DNA from: Erythrophleum ivorense
Taxonomy: Eukaryota; Streptophyta; Magnoliopsida; Fabales; Fabaceae
Direction of reading: 5' to 3'
NCBI GenBank assembly: GCA_026724425.1
Contig: JAIUCV010000102.1
Coordinates: 1,674,001 to 1,738,000, forward strand
DNA length: 64,000 bases
Below, one piece after another: positions 12,637 to 24,006 of the stretch (within the stretch, counting starts at the first letter, position 1; each line of letters starts with the position of its first letter). Both the position numbers and the translations under genes were made by a program. The notes under the pieces are model-generated. The model was not told where the DNA came from and did not search any database. It was given only the letters and a program-made list of their open reading frames with translations.

Positions 12637-14313
12637 ATGAATCCGAAAAAGTTGAATATTGGTTCCAAAGATATAATCAGCAGTCTACCAGAAGCTCTAA
12701 GTCACCACATATTGTCGTTCCTTTCCACAAAAGAAGCTGCTCTAACTTCACTTCTCTCGAAAAAATGGCGGTATCTCTTCGCTTTCGTACCAAATCTTGA
12801 TTTCGATGATCCGTTACGTATGTGTGCTGATAATTTGTATCACCAAGAAAAGACTGAGCTTCATAGAAGTTTCATTGATTTCGTGGATAGAGTATTGGGT
12901 TTGCAGGGGGATTTTCCTGTAAACCGTTTCTCTTTAAAGTGTGGAAATGGTGTTGATGACGTTGCTGTCACGCGTTGGATACTCAAAGCGTTGGAGCTTG
13001 GCGTAACGGATCTTGATTTACGCATTGTTCTAGATTGGGTTGATGTGTTGTTTCCTCCACAAGTCTTTGTGAGCAAGTCACTTGTTAGGTTAAGAATAGG
13101 AGCCAGAAATGGTATCGTCTTTGGAGGTGGTCCCACCATTGACGTGGAACAACATGTTTCCCTTCCAAAGCTCAAGACTCTCTACATCGATTCCGTTGTG
13201 ATAGGAAACCAAACTAATTTTTGTCTCGACAAGCTTCTTTCAGGTTGTCATGTCCTTGAGGAATTATTCCTGATTAGTCTGTCGTGGTTTTATTGGGAGT
13301 CTTGCACTTTGTCCGTTCCAACACTCAAGAGACTAACGCTCTGTATTGAGGATCATCACGAAAGTCCAGAGAGTGTCACGTTTGATACTCCGGCTCTTGT
13401 TTACTTTGAATATTCCGATACTGTTGCGTTAAAGTATGCAAAAGTGAATTTCGACTCTCTTGTTGAAGCCAGTCTCCGTCTTAAAGTGGGATATAAGGAA
13501 GCAGGATATGTAATAGAGTTACTGGAAAACGGAGAAGAATACATGGGAGGTATGGGGTACGATATGGTCGGTGATGCAACAAATCTACTTTTGGGAATAC
13601 GCAATGTTCAGATCCTTTACTTATCCGCAAGCACTGTTGAGGTTTTGTATATTGATCTCAATCTCTTGATTGCAAATGAGTGATGAGATGATCTGATGAT
13701 TGATTTGGTTTTGTTTTTCAGGTGCTCACGTTCTGCTGCAAAGCAATACCGATATTCAACAACCTGACTCGTTTAACTATTGAAAGTAACGCAGAAGTTG
13801 GATGGGAATCATTGCCTAATCTTCTCAAGAACTGTCCGAATCTAAAAACCCTCCTTTTCCAAGTACAAATCAAACCCTAAGGCATCATGTGGTACATTTT
13901 TTCAGTCATGAGAAACAGATTAACGTCTTTCTTTGTTGCTTTAGGGACTCCACCACAAAGCTACAGATAGTTGTGGCAACATGTGCCGTTGCAAACCTTG
14001 GGAGAATATTCCTAACTGTTTGTCATCAAGTCCAGTGAAGGTTTTAAAGATACTGAAGTTGGGAGAAAATATTGATACAGAATTAGAGCAGATCAAGCAC
14101 TTCTTGGAGTCAATGCCGCATCTTGAGCAGCTCACTATATACTTCGATGATGCTTCAACTGATGATAATCCGGTTAAAGTATCCGAGGAACTTCAGAAGC
14201 TTCCTAGTGTAGCTTCACCAAAGTGCAAGATCCAAGTTATTTCCAATACCATCAGCTTGTCATTTACTGTACCCTCTTCCTCATCCATGAAAGGGATTGC
14301 TCCTGTTCTTTAA
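12637..14313 (+). CDS. F-box/LRR (RNI-like)/FBD protein (504 aa)
   Basis: Exons are 12637-13641, 13722-13862 and 13945-14313. The F-box is at about residues 12-55 (LPEALSHHILSFLSTKEAA, KKWRYLFAFVPNLDFDD). Degenerate leucine-rich repeats follow (SLPKLKTLYIDSVV, LLSGCHVLEELFLI), then a C-terminal FBD region (CLSSSPVKVLKILKLGE, ASPKCKIQVIS). Family knowledge: the F-box docks on SKP1 (ASK) in an SCF ubiquitin ligase and the repeats choose the substrate, which is unknown here. I chose the ATG at 12637 because the family starts close to the SKD(I/V)IS motif. It is the only intact + strand member of the cluster and is convergent with the pirin gene at 14641. Confidence 0.85.
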
Positions 14314-14640
14314 TTAGAACAATCTTTCCGGATTCTCAGGTCTAAACTGGAAACCAAGATTCTCTTGTTTCTGCCTTTTGCTCTTAGTGTAGGGCTCATC
14401 CTAGCTCTGTGACTTGTGTTTAACCATTTGATCTTATGCTTGATTCAGTACTTGGTGTGAGCTGCTAATTTTGTCATACAAGTCCCTTTAAAAATGTCTA
14501 ATCTTGTCATCTCGAATGTAATCAAATTTCTGAAACAGAGCATTGTTATTACATAACATTGATCTCATCTTGAATGTGAAATAACAAAACCCAAAAATAA
14601 TAATGGTTTTTGATACAAACTCTTTTTGTCACTGTAACCT

Positions 14641-16063
14641 TTAACACGTAGCCATTTCAAACCCATTCTTAGCATTCTGATAGTCCTCATAAGCCATATC
14701 GATCTCTGCCTGTGAACTCATCACAAACGGACCAGACTGAACAACAGCCTCACCGATCGGTTCCCCTGCAATCAACAGAAATCTCAACGGCTTTGACGTT
14801 GACTTGTTCCGCACGCTAACTAAATCCCCCGGTCCAAACACAACAACATGGTGCGCCGGTATAGCGGAAGAGTTCAAGGAACCGAACACACCTTCATCTC
14901 CAACTATAATGTAGGCGAAAGCAGTCCAACATTTTGGAACGGTCTGGTGAGTTTGAGATCTTGGCTTGAGGGTAAAGTCAAGGTACATGATTGGTGTTGT
15001 TGTGTAGAAAGGAGATTTGATTCCCATTGACTCTCCGGCTATGACTTTGACCTCTACTCCATCTTCTTCTGCTCTTGGAATCTCTGAACTAGACAGTTCT
15101 AGGTTCTTTGGCTCGATCCTGTCGAAAATCAAAGAGCGAAGAGAGTGAAAATTGGACATCACATCATTCACAAAGATCTCAAAGGTCATATGATAATGAA
15201 GAAGTTGTATCTTTTACATTCTGTGAATGGAAGGGAGGTTGATCCAAAGCTGTAAGCCATTGTTGACTTCTTGTTCAGGAAACTCAGAATGAATGATTCC
15301 TCTTCCTGCTGTCATCCACTGTCAAATCAAAACCAAAATTGAGTGAAACCAGAAAACTCCGAGAGGATTTGATTTTTTTTTTCTTGCTACCTGAACATCT
15401 CCGGCGCTGATTGTACTTTTATCACCTTTGAGAAATTTGTGAATGATACCTCCCTGCATAAATTTAAAGAACCATTTTCGAAAGTCGTTAGAACCTTCGA
15501 ATCAAGGTTCAAGAATCGTATCTATGGAGAAGATGTCGTTCTCTCACCTGTAGTATGTATGTAACACTTTCAAAACCTGCATAGAGTTGATCTAATTACA
15601 TCAGAGACATTACAGAACAGAGTAGGTTTTGTGTACGTATATCTATATGCGTGTGTGTAAGAAGGTATATGTGATATTGACCTCGGTGAGGATGATCCGG
15701 GAATCCAGCTGAAAGCGAAACTGATCAAGAAACAGAGCAAACAAATGGCTGCTTTTAGATTATCGTTTAAATTTGTAAACATCGAAAATTTGGATTTTGG
15801 GGGTGGAGGAAGAAATTTACAGGAAAATTCAACTAGCAACACGAACGGGTCCAATAACTTCTGATCAATCCTGTATTTAACCCAAAAAGAGAAACATAAC
15901 TTGAAGCTGAAGCAATTTGATTTTACTGAGAAAGAAAGAAAAATAAAACTCACTCTGTGATGGCATTTCTAGCGAGAGTCCCTTCGAATTCATTCTCAAG
16001 CTTTGCGAAAACTTTCTTGATTACTTGTCTCGGTACGCTATTACTGTCGGAAGAACCTGACAT
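14641..16063 (-). CDS. PRN1: Pirin-family protein, copy 2, PRN1-like (285 aa)
   Basis: Seven exons: 15954-16063, 15821-15870, 15682-15708, 15548-15576, 15391-15453, 15218-15318 and 14641-15118; all phases agree. N-terminus MSGSSDSNSVPRQVIKKVFA, then RIDQKLLDPFVLLVEFS; metal-site motifs FPDHPHRGFESVTYM and GRGIIHSEFPEQE. The NSVPR..IKKV and IDQKLLDPFVLLVEFS segments resemble what I remember of Arabidopsis PRN1 (At3g59220), a pirin that interacts with the G-protein alpha subunit GPA1 and NF-Y and acts in ABA and blue-light responses. Orthology is inferred from memory and position. A TATA box and a paired G-box lie upstream. Compared with copy 1 it has a longer N-terminus (24 nt more in exon 1). 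Confidence 0.87.
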
Positions 16064-16193
16064 GACGATAATGATAAACTCTTCTTCTTTTTTTCTAAAT
16101 TTTTTTGTCTGAAAGTAAAACGACGGAAAGCTTTTTGCTTGTTAATGGAGGAAGTTAGTTCTCTGTATTTGGTTCGTGGTGTGCGTGTGTGTG

Positions 16194-16203
16194 TATATAT
16201 ATA
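16194..16203 (-). promoter_or_regulatory. TATA box of pirin copy 2
   Basis: A TATATATA run on the minus strand about 130 bp upstream of the ATG, just behind a GT-rich stretch. Confidence 0.5.
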
Positions 16204-16680
16204 GAGAGAGCGATGTAGAATGCACTACTGCATAGACTACTGCATAGACTGAAACTGAAAGTTGTAGGTGAAGGAGAGTGGGTCCCATGGATTTGTTGTA
16301 TGGAGTGTGGGACCAACGGTGATTATTGCTGAATTATGAATTCATTAAATTAGGATGAAGTATACATTTTTGTTTTACAAAAGTTATTACTTTCCCAAAA
16401 CCAAAATTTTACCACTTTCTGTTAATTTATCAAAATTTTATTTAACTAGCGTAAAATGAATTATTTTGACAACACTAAAATTTTATCACGTCCCTATATT
16501 ATCCGACTCTTATTATTTGATTTGATATATTAGTCAAGTCCTATCATTTTTCTTATTATTATAAATCGTTGATCATCATCAACGAATGCTAAACGTTTCA
16601 TACGTTGTTTAATCTGAAAGACCAGTTGGAAAATAATCGAAAGAATATTTGCGTTCACACTAGCAAATAAGGGTGACAGG

Positions 16681-16712
16681 CCACGTGTGTGACTCAGGTA
16701 CATGACACGTGG
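16681..16712 (-). promoter_or_regulatory. Paired G-box/ABRE elements upstream of pirin copy 2
   Basis: Two CACGTG cores in good ABRE context (CCACGTGTG at 16681 and ACACGTGG at 16705), with core starts 24 bp apart, and a third ACGT core (GCACGTAT) at 16721. They are about 620 bp upstream of the pirin start. Paired ABREs are the known minimum for strong ABA response through AREB/ABF bZIP factors. Confidence 0.45.
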
Positions 16713-18471
16713 AAACATGTGCACGTATATGAAGTCGTATGCGTGCGGATTTGATATTTATAATTCAGTCAACAGAGTATTTTCGAACTGAAAGCCCCAA
16801 AAGTTAAATGAAAATAAAAAATTATCATCGCAACGTTAGCATTAACATTCACTTTTCACGTTCTGTTAAATTTAAGCAGCAATTAAGAAATCATAGATTT
16901 TAACGATTTGTTTTGTTTGTAGTTTGACACATTTTGACTATATTAAGAAAGGTTGTATATATAATATTAGTCATGCGTCTGTTTGCAGAAACATTCGCAT
17001 ATACTGTATATGAGACTCTTGCCTGTATTTAATTTGTTTTTTTTATATTGGAAATCCGATTGAGACTGGAAACCGGAAATCAGAACTATATTATTTCCAT
17101 AACAATTTAAAAACTGAGAACAATAACTAAACAATAATTCGCAATGTCTTTTCATTGGGTGTTCACACTACATCTAATGCATTTCAAACGACTCAAAACC
17201 TAACTTTCTGAATAATTGAAACGAATAATGATATTTAAAGAAAACTTGTTAGTTGTTGTTATGCAACGTTTAATAATAATAATGGTGGCTTAAGCTAATA
17301 AGACAATTTTAATATTCTTCATTGTCAGGCTCTCATAAAAAAAATTAAAATTGAAATATTATTAAACCTCATCAGTCACATGTTGCAGTTGTTGTATACT
17401 ATAAAATATGGTGGATGATTTGATGTCCGCTCCAAGTATGAACATCCGCATTTTACTCAAGCAACATATACGAAACGTTATATTTCAAGACATGAATACG
17501 TATAACCTATAACAGAATGATTTGACAAATCTTTTGAGTTTGTCCACATTGATCTTGAGACTTCTTGTGGTTGAACGGAAATGTACATATATATATATAT
17601 ATTCTAATTCATAGTAAGATGAGAAAAATGAAACTCCCACATCCGACCTTACCTGATTCGTTAGCTGAAATGAACAATCCAACAAAAGATAAAAAAAAAT
17701 CTATAAAACATTAAAAGCAAGCAATGAGAACACAATATATTCAGGATGTGCTCTCATAGATCCACAAACAAAAACAGCACACAACTTCTTTACTTAACAT
17801 ATTGATTCTTGTTGTGTGAAAAGGTGAGAACAAAAGACGGTTTCACTTTTAGGTGTACTACTGATTACTGAATACTATAGTTAAATGGAAAGTTCCAAAA
17901 AGTCAAAAACTTATAGCAGCTCGCTGGTTAGTAAATTGTTCCATCAGTTTCTACAGCTGTGGGTTCTTCTCCCCCACCACTACCCTCTTTAGCACACAAA
18001 TCCAAAATCCCAACAAGACACACACACACACACATTAAGAGAGGGAAGAGAGACGTGAGATATGTGAACATAGTTATTATATGGATTTGACTTTACTTTT
18101 AACATCTTCCGTTAACCCAAAAGGCCTCGTGGCTGGCCCACCACTTCCAGTTCCACCTGTTTCTATAGTTTTGGTAATAAACCCAACATTGTTCGGTTTC
18201 TCACCGATTTAGTTCATGCATCAATCATCAATGATTGAATAGACTGAAAACAGAGAAAGTCATTCATTCACACCATTCACAAAATGCAGCATTACAAGTA
18301 GAACTTTAGGAATTGAAACAACTTGAAAGGAACATAGATTGTTTTTTTTAAAGTTTGAAAGCATCGTAGATATTGTTTAGTTTCCTCTCCACTTGATTAC
18401 AAAGAACACCAAAATAACAATGACTTCCATAGAAACTTCGGTCTCATGTTGCAAAACAAAAAAAAAAAAAA
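16713..18471. other. Intergenic region
   Basis: AT-rich, no supported gene. It contains an AT dinucleotide run near 17588-17602 and a CA run near 18018-18035. A somewhat more GC-balanced patch at 17940-18200 shows no coding frame. Confidence 0.45.
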
Positions 18472-18545
18472 TGTCTGAGCCCGGGTTCGAACCGGGGACC
18501 TCTAGTGTGTGAGACTAGCGTGATAACCGACTACACCACCCAGAC
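18472..18545 (-). tRNA. tRNA-Val (CAC anticodon)
   Basis: The reverse complement folds as a tRNA. The acceptor stem GTCTGGG/CTCAGAC has one G-T pair. The anticodon arm is CTAGT/ACTAG with loop CTCACAC, giving anticodon CAC. The T arm has GGTTCGAACC within CCCGGTTCGAACCCGGG. The discriminator base is A. There is no intron, and an A-run follows the 5' side on the plus strand, i.e. a T-run downstream of the tRNA suitable for Pol III termination. Confidence 0.93.
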
Positions 18546-18799
18546 GATTTATGTTCTGTTCCTTCGTCACTCAATTTTTAACACGAGAAGAAACAAAAAA
18601 AAAACCATGAACTAAAATTTCTTAGAAAATAAAAGCGAAGTACAAAGTACAAAGTACATGCAACAGAAACACAAAAATGAGAATCTTGATTTGAGTTTTT
18701 AGATCAACTACAAATACTTGACCATGAGGAGACACATCCAAAGCTTCTAAATAGTAAAAGAAGAATGACCGCATTAGTGATCCAAACGGAAAGGCTCTT

Positions 18800-20435
18800 C
18801 TAAAGGGACAATCCATATTTCATCGACAAGGAAATGGGAAAAGAAGGTGATAAGCTTAGGTTATCAGAGATGACTTGGATCTTGCATTTAAGTGAAGCTA
18901 CTTCAGAAAGCATCTGCAGTTGGCTTGATACTTCACTCAGATCATTTTCGACTGATGTATTGTAGTATATTATGAGTTTTTCAAGATTTGGCATTTTCTT
19001 CAAGAAATGCTTGATCTTCTCCATTTCCATCTCCATGTTCAGGTCGTCACCCTCATCGTAGGCTTCTCCAAATTTCAATATGGTTAGAAACTTCACCGGA
19101 CACTGTGATAGCGAAGAAGGACATTTCTCCAAACCTTGGCACAAGCACACATCTCCACATCTCTCTGTAGCTTTGTGATGCAGTCCCTAAAAACATATAT
19201 TAAAAGAAACATCTCAAACTTAATCATGTAAATTGAGTCAACAGATTCCTTTTCAAGGGCTTGATTTCGTTACTTGGAATACAAGGGTTTCAAGATTTGG
19301 ACAATTCTTGAGCAGGTCCGGCAATGATTCCCATCCTACTTCCGGATTAGAGGAGTCAACAGTTAGATGAGTCAAGCTGTTGAATACAGGTATCGCTTCA
19401 TAGCAAAAGTTAAGTGTCTGAAACAAAACGAAACCAACAAGATTAGATATCAACATTTCCAATCACTAGCTAACTAAACCCCTTTAGTAATGTAAGATTC
19501 ACATACCTCAAGAGTTTCATAAGATAAGTAAAGGGTCTTCACATTGCATATTCCCGTAAGAAACACTGCTGCATTACCAACCATCTCTGTCTTTGTCTCC
19601 TCATCAACATCCGATGCATTTCTCACATTGTCTCTCTGATCTTTTGTCATCCGAATACTGATGCTAGCTTCAACCAGAGAATCAAAACTCACTCTTGGAT
19701 ACTTGTGCGCAATAGTATCAGAATATTTTAAGTAGACAACATTTGGAGAATCAAATGACACACTCTTAGGATTTTTATTATAGTCTGGACAAGACAGCGT
19801 TAGTCTCCTGAGGATTTTGGAAGACACAGAGCAAGAATCCCAAAAATCCCACCACGAAAGATAAGCCAAACCTAATTCCTCAAGAACAGGACAACCAGAA
19901 ATAAGCTTTGCAAACCCAATCTCACCCTCTTCAAACACAACTGAATCTAGATTCAGAGTCTTAAGTCTTGGAAGACAAACATTCCTCAATTTAACTCTGG
20001 GACCTCCTATTTCCAGCTTAACCAGTGTCTTGCTCGTGAAAATCTTTGAAGGTAACCAATCAACCAATGAGGGAGAGACAGTAGAGAAAGATCTGAAACA
20101 CCATGTCTCAACACATTTGATATCCAAGGGAAGACATCTTCATCCTCAATACCATCTCCACATTTTAGAGACAACTTGTTAACATGATCTTTCCCTCGCA
20201 ATTTCAACACTCTATCCACAAAATCTATAAAACTCGTCTGATCCTGCATCATAATCTCCGGATGCAGAGAGGATAAGTCATCAAAATCAAGATTTGGTAC
20301 AAGAGCAAACAGATACCGCCATCTTTTTGAGAGAAGTGATGTCAACGCAGCTTCTTTTGTAGACAAGTTTGACAAGATTTGGCAAAGAAGATTGTCTGGT
20401 AAACCGTTGATCACATCTTTGGAACAATCGTCCAT
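18800..20435 (-). pseudogene. FBD-type F-box gene with a frameshift in exon 1
   Basis: Three-exon structure as in its neighbours: 19507-20435, 19274-19417 and 18800-19186. The F-box (about residues 8-50: INGLPDNLLCQILSNLSTKE) and the FBD end (SLKCKIQVISDNLSLS) are well preserved. The frame encoding ...RHGVSDLSL does not continue into the expected LPSKIFTSKTLVKLEIGG; that lies in another frame. A one-base gain (or two-base loss) between about 20060 and 20105 is needed to explain it. Everything downstream is open and homologous, so the lesion is recent or is a sequencing error. Exon 2 is 144 nt here instead of 141. As read, translation would give only about 142 residues, mostly F-box. Confidence 0.7.
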
Positions 20436-21529
20436 GTTTTTCGTTCGAGACAGATCTGCACTTACAAGTTACAAACCTTAACGATATTATCCAACAAGAG
20501 GATTTCAGAAGCTGAAATCAAAATACCAAAAATACACGGTCCTAAACTCCAAACCAGTTTCAAGGTCTTTTCCTTAACACAAAGCACAAAAGAAAAACCA
20601 GATCCTGTAGGAACACAAGATCTTGATGCAGAGATTACAAAACTTACTTGGGTTGGGTTTAAAAACAGAGCCCATCAATAATCAGTCTACAACTTCAATC
20701 AGACGGTGAGGGTAGTGAAAGAGGAAATTTAGGATTTTTATGCAACTTGTGGACCAAAAGTGAAGTAGCAATCGTCTTGTAAACAAGAAGAAGCAAGACA
20801 TGGGATGTTTAGTTGTTTACATTATCTTGCAACTTGCAAGGCTAAAAATGCAATTTCACAAACTAAAAGACATTATTTTGTTTTGTTACCTCAAAGATAT
20901 TGTAAATAATTGAATCTTGTTTAGAGAATGAAGAAGTCAGCTTCAAACGTATTGACTCAAAAGGACAAAATAGCAATAAACCACCAGTCGTTAAGCTGAA
21001 TTACATTAATGGACAAAGACAAAGCATAAAACAGAAGTCTTAAACCAACAAACGCAAGAGAGGCTTGGTTGTTTGTTAAAACCGTTTAGCAAACTATACA
21101 AAAACTTGTAAGTTGTAACCAAGACACATCCAACGGATTTTCTAAATTGATAAAAGAGGCTTAAGATAGATTCAAAAGGACTTTGGACACCAGAAAGTTC
21201 ACAAATACATATTGAGAATCTGAAAGAGCACAAGGCACAAATTAACAGAACAGAGACCAAACTACATACATGAGCTAAAACTAACAACCAAAACTCTGCT
21301 AAACTTCTCTGGGATAAAAGATGATGATCTTTAAACTGGAGAGGTGTTTGTAAAGGAGACGAGTCTCAAGATTCTCCTTAGTTTCAAAAGGACCAAAGCA
21401 TAAAACATCTGTAGTTTTAAAGCAAGATGCTGAGCAGAGTACAAATTACAGAAACAAAAGAAATCTTAAACTGCTTTTAGATTTAGATCAAAGCCAAGAA
21501 ATTTCATCTTCTGAAGGATAAAATTCATC

Positions 21530-23272
21530 TTACAAAGGATCATATTCTTCTTTTGAAGGAGCATATTCTTCTTCTGGAGGAGCATATTCTTCTTCTGGAG
21601 GAGCACTAGACCATCTCGTTGTTAAGGAAGAAGGCAAAGTAGATGCCAAACTAAGATTCTGAGAGATAACGTGGATCTTGCACTTTGGTGAAGCCATTTT
21701 ACGAATCTTCTGAAGCTTCTTGGATAATTCAAACACAGAAGGGTCATATGATGTCTTGAAGTATACTATCAACTGTTCAAGACACGGCATTTTTTTCAAG
21801 AAATGCTTCACCTGCTCTAATTCCATCGTTTCCTCATCGTTTTCACACACTACTATCTTCAGCACCTTCACCGGAGAAGATGAGAGGCAAGAAGGATGCT
21901 TCGGACGTTTACAGCAGCACACGTTCCCACATCTATCGTTACATTTGTGGACAAGACCCTGAAAGAAGCATATAAAAGAAAGGTTTCAAAATTGGATTTC
22001 TCTTCATGGGACAGATAAACAAAGATGCTTAACTTAACGGTGTTTTTTTCTCTTAATACCTCGAAAATAAGGGTTTCCAGATTTGGACAATTATTGAGAA
22101 GACCTGGCAATGAATCCCATCCAGTCTCCGAGTTACTCTCAACCGTTAACTGATTCAGGTTGTTGAATACTGGTGTTGCTTCACAGCAGAAAGCAAGTAC
22201 CTAAAACAACAACAAAAATAACAAATCAACACACTTGTGATCACTAGCTGAAGCCACTATAACCTCGATATTACACTAACTGAAACAAGAATATGACAAA
22301 GATGGGATTGACATGTATACAAACCTCAAGAGCTTTGGCAGATAAATAGAGGATCCGAACATTGCATATTCCCATAAGAAAATCCGTAGCATTACCGACC
22401 ATCTCTTTTTCCACATGATCACCTTCCGAGAAATAGCCGTCCTCTGAAAAGGTTGCATCTGCAACTGCAATCTGATCACCTGTCATTCGAAGGCCTATAT
22501 GAGCTTCGACAAGCGAATCAAAGTTAACTTTCGGATACTTGTCTGCAATAGTGTCAGAATATTCCAAGTACTCAAGGTTTGGAGTATCGATCGAGACGCT
22601 ATTCGGATTCTCATCAAAATCGCTGTCATCGTCATCACAGGAAAACGTTAGTCTCTTGAGCGTTGTGACAGACACAGAGCAAGACTTCCAATTTTCCCAA
22701 CCGATATTCATCAGAGCTAATTCCCCAAGCACGGGACATCCAGAGAGAAGCTTTGCAAACCCAACACCTTCCTCTTCAAACACAACAGAATCAATATCCA
22801 AAGTCTTGAGCTTTGGAAGAAACACATCTTCCACATCCTCACCTAAAGTGAGATCATTTCCCGGTCCTAATTTCAGCTTAACCAGTGTCTTGCTCACAAA
22901 GATCTCTGGAGGCAAAGGATATTCCGAGAGGCTTAAATCAAAATCTGAAACACCACGCTTCAACACATTGAGTATCCAACTAGTGACACGATCTACATCA
23001 GGATAATCACTACAGTCTAGAGAGAATCTGTTAATGGGAGCACTCCCTTGCAAGGCCAAAACTCTCTCCACAAAGTCCATAAAACTTGTGCTTGCCACAT
23101 CATCATCGCCATTGCTTTTAAAATCAAGATTTGTTACAGAGGCAAACAGAAAACGCCACCTTTTAGAGAGAACCGATGAGGAAGCTGCTTCTTTTGTAGG
23201 AAGGAAAGACAAGATGTGCGAAATCAGAGGATCTGGTAGACCGTTGATTATATCTCTTGAGACAAGATCCAT
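21530..23272 (-). CDS. F-box/LRR/FBD protein with acidic APPEEEY tail (505 aa)
   Basis: Exons are 22325-23272, 22060-22200 and 21530-21958; phases agree. The F-box is at about residues 9-50 (INGLPDPLISHILSFLPTKE), followed by RNI-like repeats (VFLPKLKTLDIDSVVFEE, LLSGCPVLGELALM) and an FBD region (CLSSSPVKVLKIVVCEN, ASPKCKIHVIS). The last about 35 residues are unlike the neighbours: two APPEEEY units and one APSKEEY unit in tandem, strongly acidic. Presumed substrate receptor of an SCF ubiquitin ligase, substrate unknown. The ATG at 23272 precedes the conserved SRDIING motif. Confidence 0.85.
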
Positions 23273-24006
23273 CCTTTTTTCGAACAGAAGATCAACACCT
23301 ACAACCTAAACAACAAGAACTCAACTCCAAATACGACATCCTTAAACTGCAAAACAAGTTCCAAGCTATTGTCTTTTTACACAATTTTAGGATTCCAAAC
23401 CGGAAAACAAAAAAACAAAGAACGCTAATTACTGGAGAAGAGTTAGAAGCAGAGACTGCGTGAGGACAGGAATCAGAAGAAGAAATGAAGAAACTTACTT
23501 GAGCCCATCAAAACAACAGTATTGACAACTTCAGAGCAACCGGATTCGGAGATTTTGTGGTGGTAAGGATGTTGAAAATGAAACTTAGGGTTTTGGTGCC
23601 GTCGTCAGTGAGATACTAGCAATGTGGCGGGATGGGTGGATTCCAACGCTAAACGACGCCGTTACGGTGCTGAGGGGACAGTTTAATGTTTAAAATTTTG
23701 GTTCTTAAATTTAAAAATTATGCAAGTTCCGAAAACTAGTCCTAATTTTATGCAAATTCTCATAATCTTTTGATTTGATATTCTCATAAACTAGTCATGA
23801 TTCTCATAATCGTTTGATATTATACAACCAAAAGTCTTGTTAAACAACAAAAACAAGGGAACCTTGCTTGGAGTTTTAGACGTTTAAGCAAACTTTACAA
23901 AAGATGGAAAGTACACATATTAAGAAACTGAAAGAGCAGAGACCACACTAAAACTAACAACAACCAAGGCTTTGATGATCTTCTCTAAGATGAAGCCGGA
24001 TGATCT

